Assembly: GCF_018332695.1 (NCBI RefSeq) | Contig: NZ_BOQN01000084.1 | Span: forward strand, 1-64,000 | Direction: 5' to 3' | Length of the DNA: 64,000 nt | Origin: Paractinoplanes toevensis | GTDB lineage: Bacteria > Actinomycetota > Actinomycetes > Mycobacteriales > Micromonosporaceae | In this document: positions 59,592 to 64,000 of the stretch, in pieces | Layout: the number at the start of each line of letters is the position of its first letter | Numbering within the stretch: the first letter of the stretch is position 1 | Program-made: the position numbers and the translations under genes | Notes under the pieces: model-generated | Database searches by the model: none | Seen by the model: the letters and a program-made list of their open reading frames with translations, nothing else | Told to the model about the DNA's origin: nothing

Positions 59592-60587
59592 ATGCGCCGT
59601 CCCATGCTCGCCGTCCTGACCGTCGCGGCCGTCGCCCTCGTGGCGACGGCCACGGCAGCGGAAGCGGAAGCGGCCACCACCTACGTGGTGGCCGCCGACG
59701 GGTCCGGCAACTACACCACCATCCAGGCCGCCCTGGCCAAGGCCGTCTCCGGCGACACCATCTCGGTGAAAGCCGGCACCTACAAGGGGCAGGTCTCGAT
59801 CCCGGCCGGCAAGTCCGGCATCACCATCAAGGGTGCGACCGGCACCTCGTCGGACATCGTGATCACCGGCAACGTGCCGCAGTCCACCGCCGGCGCCACC
59901 GGCAGCGCGACCGTCCTGAACCTGGCGGCCAACACCACCATCACCGGACTGACCATCGCCAACACGTATGGCGTCGGCAGTCAGGCACTCGCTCTCTACG
60001 CCGGCGGCGACCGGCAGGTCTACCGCAACGTGCGGCTCCTCGGCCACCAGGACACGTTCCTGTCCTGGGGCGGCACCGGCAGCAAGCAGGTGCGGCAGTA
60101 CGTCTACAAGAGCTACATCGAGGGCGACGTCGACTTCATCTACGGCAACGGCGCGCTCGTCATCGACAGCACCACGATCAAGTCGCTCGACCGGGGCAGC
60201 AGCAACAACGGCTACATCACCGCGGCCGCGACGAACGCCACCAACCCGTACGGGATCCTGATCACCCGGTCCGCGCTGCAGGGGCCGTCGGCCGCGCAGA
60301 CCGTGGCGCTCGGCCGGTGCTGGCACGCGGGCGGCGCGAGCGACGCCATCGGCCAGGTGCTGATCCGCGAGTCGACGCTCGGCAGCCACGTCCGGCAGGC
60401 CGGCGCCTGGCAGGACATGAGCGGCTTCTCCTGGAAGACGTGCCGCTTCAACGAGTACGCCAACACGGGCGCCGGCGCGACCCAGGGCACCAGCGACCGC
60501 CCGCAGATGAGCGCGTCGACGGCGGCCAACTACACCTCGCAGAAGTACTTGGCCGGCGCCGACGGCTGGAACCCGGTGCAGCCCTAG
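59592..60587 (+). CDS. Secreted CE8 pectin methylesterase (second copy)
   Basis: A 331-residue secreted beta-helix enzyme. Signal peptide ends at A-E-A near residue 24, then A-A-D-G-S-G-N-Y-T-T-I-Q-A-A. Catalytic motifs G-H-Q-D-T-F, Y-I-E-G-D-V-D-F-I-Y-G and L-G-R-C-W are present. It is closer to plant/fungal-type pectinesterases than the copy at 50456 and lacks that copy's cysteine insert. GGAGGT precedes the ATG. It and the GH43 gene may form a pectin side-chain/backbone pair. Confidence 0.92.
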   Translation: MRRPMLAVLTVAAVALVATATAAEAEAATTYVVAADGSGNYTTIQAALAKAVSGDTISVKAGTYKGQVSIPAGKSGITIKGATGTSSDIVITGNVPQSTAGATGSATVLNLAANTTITGLTIANTYGVGSQALALYAGGDRQVYRNVRLLGHQDTFLSWGGTGSKQVRQYVYKSYIEGDVDFIYGNGALVIDSTTIKSLDRGSSNNGYITAAATNATNPYGILITRSALQGPSAAQTVALGRCWHAGGASDAIGQVLIRESTLGSHVRQAGAWQDMSGFSWKTCRFNEYANTGAGATQGTSDRPQMSASTAANYTSQKYLAGADGWNPVQP

Positions 60588-60959
60588 CTAGATCTCCAGG
60601 GCTCGCTCGATGTTGCGCAACTGGTGCCGGGCCATCGCGAGATTGGCCCGGTCCTTGTACAGCGCGAGATAGAGGAACAGCCCGTGACCGGAGCGCGCGG
60701 TCAGCGGGCGGATCAGGTGGTACTGCGAGCCCAGCGTCACGAGAACGTCCTCGATCGGTTCGTTCAGGCCGAGCATCTCCATGGTGCGCAGCTTCGCCCG
60801 GATCACGTCGGTGTTGGCGGCCGCGGCGGTGATGAGGTCGAAATCCTTGCCACCGCCGACGGTCCCCAGCGCCATCCCGCTGGTGTGATCGACGAGAGCG
60901 ACACCGATGGCGCCGCTGATCTGCATCGCGTCCTTGAGTGCCACGTCCATCTCTGCCAT
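60588..60959 (-). CDS. Orphan roadblock/LC7-like protein
   Basis: A 123-residue protein with a roadblock-like fold: K-D-A-M-Q-I-S-G-A-I-G-V-A-L-V-D-H-T-S-G-M-type start, D-L-I-T-A-A-A-A-N-T near residue 45 and I-E-D-V-L-V-T-L-G-S-Q-Y-H near 75. It resembles the GTPase-regulating roadblock proteins of conservons but has no GTPase or kinase beside it. GGGAAGGACGCC precedes the ATG. The stop abuts that of the convergent pectinesterase. Confidence 0.75.
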   Translation of the reverse strand: MAEMDVALKDAMQISGAIGVALVDHTSGMALGTVGGGKDFDLITAAAANTDVIRAKLRTMEMLGLNEPIEDVLVTLGSQYHLIRPLTARSGHGLFLYLALYKDRANLAMARHQLRNIERALEI

Positions 60960-61084
60960 CGGCGTCCTTCCCCGGGTCCGGTTGTCTCACCGACCATGCC
61001 GGGCTCCGGCCGCACCGCGGCGCACACGATGTCCGATGTGGCGGGCGCCGCCCGTGTTTCTCTTCGACGCGGCCAAGAACCGAC

Positions 61085-61100
61085 TTGCAGACTTCTGCAA
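61085..61100. promoter_or_regulatory. Perfect dyad upstream of the ArsR gene
   Basis: TTGCAGA and TCTGCAA with a two-base centre form a perfect 16-base inverted repeat 85 bases before the ArsR ATG and 126 bases from the divergent roadblock start. A GTAACC/GGTTAC pair (61121-61126 and 61152-61157) lies closer to the gene. One of these is the likely ArsR operator. Confidence 0.6.
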
Positions 61101-61184
61101 CTACGCATCACTTCATCCGCGTAACCATTCGGGCGGTTCGGCGTTGAAGGCGGTTACTCGCTGCGAACAACCTGGGGGACGCGC

Positions 61185-61514
61185 ATGTCGGTGCCGCTGT
61201 ACCAGGCGAAGGCCGAGATGTTCCGCACCCTCGGCCATCCCGTACGCATCCGGGTCCTGGAATTGCTGCAGGCCGGCCCGCGCCCGGTCCGCGATCTGCT
61301 CGCCGACATCGACGTGGAACCGTCGAGCCTCTCGCAGCAACTGGCGGTCCTGCGCCGGGCCGGCATCGTGGTCAGCTTCCGGGAGGGCGGCCTGGTGATG
61401 TACGCCCTGAGCACCCCGGCCGTGGCCGACCTGCTGGCCGCGGGCCGCCGCATCCTCGGCGAGGTGCTGACCGACCGGGACAGCCTGCTGGCCGAGCTCA
61501 AGGCCCGCGACTAG
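61185..61514 (+). CDS. ArsR-family winged-helix repressor without cysteines
   Basis: A 109-residue ArsR/SmtB-fold protein: F-R-T-L-G-H-P-V-R-I-R-V-L-E-L-L near residue 20, then V-R-D-L-L-A-D-I-D-V-E-P-S-S-L-S-Q-Q-L recognition helices and the wing F-R-E-G-G-L-V-M-Y-A-L. It has no Cys at all, so thiol-type metal or redox sensing through its own residues is excluded. Gene order places it before the Cys-x5-Cys peptide and DsbA-like genes, 47 bases away. Confidence 0.9.
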   Translation: MSVPLYQAKAEMFRTLGHPVRIRVLELLQAGPRPVRDLLADIDVEPSSLSQQLAVLRRAGIVVSFREGGLVMYALSTPAVADLLAAGRRILGEVLTDRDSLLAELKARD

Positions 61515-61534
61515 AGCCGGCATCTTGTCGGTAG

Positions 61535-61561
61535 GGTCAAGTTCGAGCTAGCTTCTTGACC
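61535..61561. promoter_or_regulatory. Dyad directly before the 41-aa peptide gene
   Basis: GGTCAAG and CTTGACC are perfect seven-base arms with a 13-base centre that contains AGCTAGCT. The right arm ends one base before the ATG at 61562, and no Shine-Dalgarno sequence is present, so the element could be an operator over a leaderless start or an RNA stem at the initiation codon. Confidence 0.55.
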
Positions 61562-61687
61562 ATGGAGTCAACTACTGCCGAAGCGGAGCCTACGGCCCAG
61601 GAGCCGGAGGACGCTCCCGCGCCGCTGATCATGGTGGAGTCGGCCGACGAGGGCGGCGTCTGCGCCGCTGACGGGACGTGTGACTGA
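61562..61687 (+). CDS. 41-residue acidic peptide with C-terminal Cys-x5-Cys
   Basis: The short gene begins ATGGAGTCAACT and encodes 41 residues: a Glu/Pro/Ala-rich first half, a hydrophobic P-L-I-M-V strand, then E-G-G-V-C-A-A-D-G-T-C-D at the end. It is highly acidic (about ten Glu/Asp, no Lys or Arg). Its TGA overlaps the ATG of the DsbA-like gene as TGATG, so it is translationally coupled to it. A redox substrate, metal ligand or modified-peptide precursor for the neighbouring oxidoreductase is possible; none is shown. Third-position GC is high and the overlap argues it is real. Confidence 0.6.
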   Translation: MESTTAEAEPTAQEPEDAPAPLIMVESADEGGVCAADGTCD

Positions 61688-62373
61688 TGAGTGCCAGCGT
61701 GTTCGGCCCGGCCGCCGAGCCGGTCGTGGTGGATGTCTGGAGTGACGTCGTCTGCCCGTTCTGCTACCTCGGGCACGCCCTCCTGGCCGAGGCCGTCGAG
61801 CAGTTCCCGCACGGCTCGGCGGTGCAGGTCCGCTACCACAGCTTCCAGCTCAACCCGGGTTTCCCGGTCGGTGCGGCCGTCCTCGCCGACGACTACCTCG
61901 CCAACCAGTACGGCATGCCCAAGGCCCAGATCGCGGGCTCGCACGCGCAACTGGCCGCCCGCGGCGCCCAGTCCGGCCTCGACTACCGGTTCGAGTCGAC
62001 CCAGATGATCAACACGCTGGATGCGCACCGGATGATCCACCTGGCCAAGGCGCACGGCCAGGAGAACGCGATGGTCGACCGGCTCTTCCGGGCCGAGTTC
62101 ACCGAGGGTCTCAACCTCGCCGACCACACCGTGCTCACCGACCTCGCCGCCGCGGAGGGTCTCGACCGGGCCGAGGCGGCCCACGTGCTGGCCACCGGGG
62201 CGTACGAGAAGGAGATCCGCGCCGACCTCGCGCGGGCCAAGCAGCTGGGCATCACCGGGGTGCCGTTCTTCGTCTTCGACAACAAGCGCGCGGTCTCCGG
62301 CGCGCAGCCGATCGAGACGTTCCGCAAGGCCCTGGACGTGACCTGGCAGGACCGGGCGACGCAGCCGGCATGA
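61687..62373 (+). CDS. DsbA-family oxidoreductase (FrnE-like)
   Basis: A 228-residue thioredoxin-fold protein of the FrnE/DsbA branch, cytoplasmic (no signal). Active site C-P-F-C-Y-L-G (about residues 24-27) lies in D-V-V-C-P-F-C-Y; the cis-Pro loop is G-V-P-F-F-V-F. The long helical insert (about 60-170) is as in FrnE and 2-hydroxychromene-2-carboxylate isomerase-like proteins. It should catalyse thiol-disulphide exchange or a glutathione/mycothiol-linked reaction. Coupled upstream to the Cys peptide and downstream, by ATGA, to a TetR gene. Confidence 0.9.
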   Translation: MSASVFGPAAEPVVVDVWSDVVCPFCYLGHALLAEAVEQFPHGSAVQVRYHSFQLNPGFPVGAAVLADDYLANQYGMPKAQIAGSHAQLAARGAQSGLDYRFESTQMINTLDAHRMIHLAKAHGQENAMVDRLFRAEFTEGLNLADHTVLTDLAAAEGLDRAEAAHVLATGAYEKEIRADLARAKQLGITGVPFFVFDNKRAVSGAQPIETFRKALDVTWQDRATQPA

Positions 62374-62927
62374 CGCTCCGAGCCGACGCGCGGCGCAACG
62401 TCGAGGGCATCCGGCGGGCCGCCCTCGACGTCTTCCGCGCCGGCGGCCTGACCACCCCGATGGACGAGGTGGCCCGGGCCGCCGGGGTCAGCAAGGGCAC
62501 CATCTACCACCGGTTCGGCGGCCGGCGCGGGCTGATCGACGCGGTCGTCGACGAGTTGGTGGCCGAGCGGATCCGGGCCATCGTCGAGCGGGTCGAGGCG
62601 CTCGACGGCCCACTGGCCCGGTTCGAGGCCTACCTGCACGGCATCTGGCTGCTCCAGTTCGACGAACCGGCCGCCAACGACGTGCTGATGCGAGCGCTGC
62701 CCGACTCCGAACCGCTGAGCATCCTGTGCGACCACGCGTGCGAGTTCGCCCGCAGGCTGCTGCACGACGCCCAGGCCGCCGGCGTGATCCGCGCCGACCT
62801 CACCCCGGAAGACCTGACCCACCTGATCCTCGAACGCGGCGCGATCGTGCGGGCCTGCCCGCACCAGTCCCGGGCCGACTACGACCGGCGGCTCGGCTTC
62901 GCCCTACGCGGTCTCCGGCCGGTCTAG
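62370..62927 (+). CDS. TetR-family regulator, last gene of the DsbA operon
   Basis: A 185-residue TetR protein: helix-turn-helix M-D-E-V-A-R-A-A-G-V-S-K-G-T-I-Y-H-R-F-G (about 31-50) and a C-terminal ligand domain with three cysteines (two in the last third) that could report oxidation. It is translationally coupled to the DsbA-like gene, so it may autoregulate the operon through the GGTCAAG/CTTGACC dyad. Its stop overlaps that of the convergent YcaQ-like gene by four bases. Confidence 0.9.
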   Translation: MTLRADARRNVEGIRRAALDVFRAGGLTTPMDEVARAAGVSKGTIYHRFGGRRGLIDAVVDELVAERIRAIVERVEALDGPLARFEAYLHGIWLLQFDEPAANDVLMRALPDSEPLSILCDHACEFARRLLHDAQAAGVIRADLTPEDLTHLILERGAIVRACPHQSRADYDRRLGFALRGLRPV

Positions 62928-63997
62928 GCGGCGATCGATCCGGCTGGTTCCAGGCCGAGCCACTCGGCCAGCGACTCGATCTCGCGGGTCAGCTCGGCCT
63001 CGTCGAACGGCTCGTCCTCGTGGATGGCGTCCACTCGCAGCACGCCGGCCTTGCGGTCGGCGGTGGCGTCGAGCTTGCCGACCAGGCGGTCGCCGGCCAG
63101 GATCGGCAGCGCCCAGTAACCCCAGCGGCGCTTGGCGACCGGCTTGTACATCTCCAGCTGGTAGTCGAACTCCAGCAGATCGACCATGCGTTTCCGGTCG
63201 TAGACGAGCCGGTCCAACGGGGACAGCAGCGCCACCCGGCCCTCGAAGGGCTGGTCCAGCTGGGCCGGGTCGACCCGCCACCGGCCGCGCACGCCCTCGA
63301 CGACCGCCTCCTCACCGGCCTCGCCCACCCCGTTCGGCTCGATCATCGTCTCCGCGGCCCGTGCCCGCGCGATGCCCAGCGCGCCCAGCCGGCGCTCGTC
63401 GCGGAGTCGCCGGGCCTCCTCGAGCGGGATCGCGGGCGCGTCCGGGTAGACCCGCGAGGCCAGGTCGAACAGCCGCTCGCCGCGCCGCCGGGACGACACC
63501 GCGACCTCACCGGCGGCCAGCATCATCTCGAGCATCTGGATGACGTTGCGGTCGTTCGTCCAGCCCGTCGATCGCCACGGCACTACGCACGTGTCCGGTA
63601 GCTCACGCGCCGACGAAGGCCCCTCGGCGGTGAGACGCCGCAGGATGTCGCGGCGGCACGCGTCGTTCGCCCGCACCCACTCCCGCGGTTGAGCCCGCCG
63701 GGCCTCCATCTCGGCCCGGTGGAGCGGGAGATCGGCCGCCGGGCGGATCAGACCGCGCAGCTCCAGCAGTTCCCGGGAGGCGAGCGCGTCGGTGAGGTCG
63801 GCCGGCGAGTATGCCGGGCCGAGCCGGCTCCAGGCGACGAGGTGCGCGTTCGGCGCGACCGCGGCGGTCTGGTCGTACTGCAGCAGGGTCAGCCCGTGCA
63901 CCAGGTCGAGCAGCCCGTCGGGGCGGGCGGCGTCGAGCAGCTGCGCCCGCACCGCGATCCGCCGCGCCTCCGCCCGGGAGAGCTGATGTGCACCCAC
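62924..63997 (-). CDS. YcaQ/AlkX-like HTH_42 protein, putative DNA glycosylase
   Basis: A 357-residue protein of the winged-helix YcaQ family (HTH_42). L-S-R-A-E-A-R-R-I-A opens the first domain; the L-L-Q-Y-D sequence near residue 40 is in the place of the catalytic Gln-x-Asp/Gln motif of the AlkZ/AlkX glycosylases, with Asp as in AlkX-type members; winged helices fill about 115-240 and a beta-barrel (P-F-E-G-R-V-A-L-L-S-P-L-D-R-L-V-Y-D-R) follows. It may unhook DNA cross-links or remove bulky lesions. The GTG start is three bases from the window end, so an upstream start outside cannot be excluded. Confidence 0.82.
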   Translation of the reverse strand: MGAHQLSRAEARRIAVRAQLLDAARPDGLLDLVHGLTLLQYDQTAAVAPNAHLVAWSRLGPAYSPADLTDALASRELLELRGLIRPAADLPLHRAEMEARRAQPREWVRANDACRRDILRRLTAEGPSSARELPDTCVVPWRSTGWTNDRNVIQMLEMMLAAGEVAVSSRRRGERLFDLASRVYPDAPAIPLEEARRLRDERRLGALGIARARAAETMIEPNGVGEAGEEAVVEGVRGRWRVDPAQLDQPFEGRVALLSPLDRLVYDRKRMVDLLEFDYQLEMYKPVAKRRWGYWALPILAGDRLVGKLDATADRKAGVLRVDAIHEDEPFDEAELTREIESLAEWLGLEPAGSIAA

Positions 63998-64000
63998 GGC

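Overview
The window is GC-rich, densely coded DNA from a filamentous actinobacterium. The family Micromonosporaceae (Actinoplanes-like) is my inference, from the conservon, the secreted xylan- and pectin-active enzymes with family 2 carbohydrate-binding modules, the many divergent TetR pairs and the GTG and ATGA start habits. There is no rRNA, CRISPR array, insertion sequence or prophage. One tRNA-Lys(CTT) gene is present. About 67 protein genes can be supported, including one edge-truncated gene, one clear pseudogene and one 41-codon gene.

Layout. 0-7.3 kb: a secreted Gly/Pro-rich protein (cut by the edge), DUF2750, a single-domain response regulator, a PRC-barrel protein, a KAS III homologue without its catalytic Cys next to an MHYT membrane sensor, and tandem lipoprotein L,D-transpeptidases. 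7.5-14.8 kb: tRNA-Lys, a TetR/SDR divergent pair, and an ABC exporter/lipoprotein operon facing a two-component pair. 15.3-20.4 kb: a four-gene conservon (nitrate-sensor-type kinase, roadblock, DUF742, GTPase) facing a membrane protein with a degenerate GGDEF domain. 20.5-25.9 kb: a methyltransferase-like protein, an LRV-repeat protein, a serine hydrolase and an epimerase/TetR pair. 26-34.6 kb: a xylan block with two GH11 xylanases whose promoters and leaders are related, a CE4 deacetylase, an SGNH hydrolase and a two-component pair. 34.6-41.2 kb: a membrane protein; a beta-propeller, ECF sigma, anti-sigma operon; and a ROK/DUF1479 divergent pair. 41.2-48.6 kb: TetR facing a drug-efflux ABC pair, then a DegP-like protease, MoxR, DUF58, VWA, VWA operon. 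48.6-51.6 kb: a decayed UbiD gene, an orphan substrate-binding lipoprotein and a pectinesterase. 51.9-57.3 kb: a small membrane protein, a GH18 lipoprotein, a NodB-deacetylase/GT2-synthase fusion and GlmS, together a likely amino-sugar exopolysaccharide locus. 57.4-60.6 kb: a ricin-lectin protein, GH43 and a second pectinesterase. 60.6-64 kb: an orphan roadblock protein, then ArsR, a 41-aa Cys-x5-Cys peptide, a DsbA-like oxidoreductase and TetR, and finally a YcaQ/AlkX-like glycosylase.

The best candidates for something undescribed are the ArsR/Cys-peptide/DsbA/TetR unit with its two dyads, the beta-propeller/sigma/anti-sigma operon, the Cys-less KAS III beside the MHYT sensor, the synthase/deacetylase/GH18/GlmS polysaccharide locus, and the duplicated GH11 promoter-leader module. 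All functions are read from motifs by eye; no database search was run.
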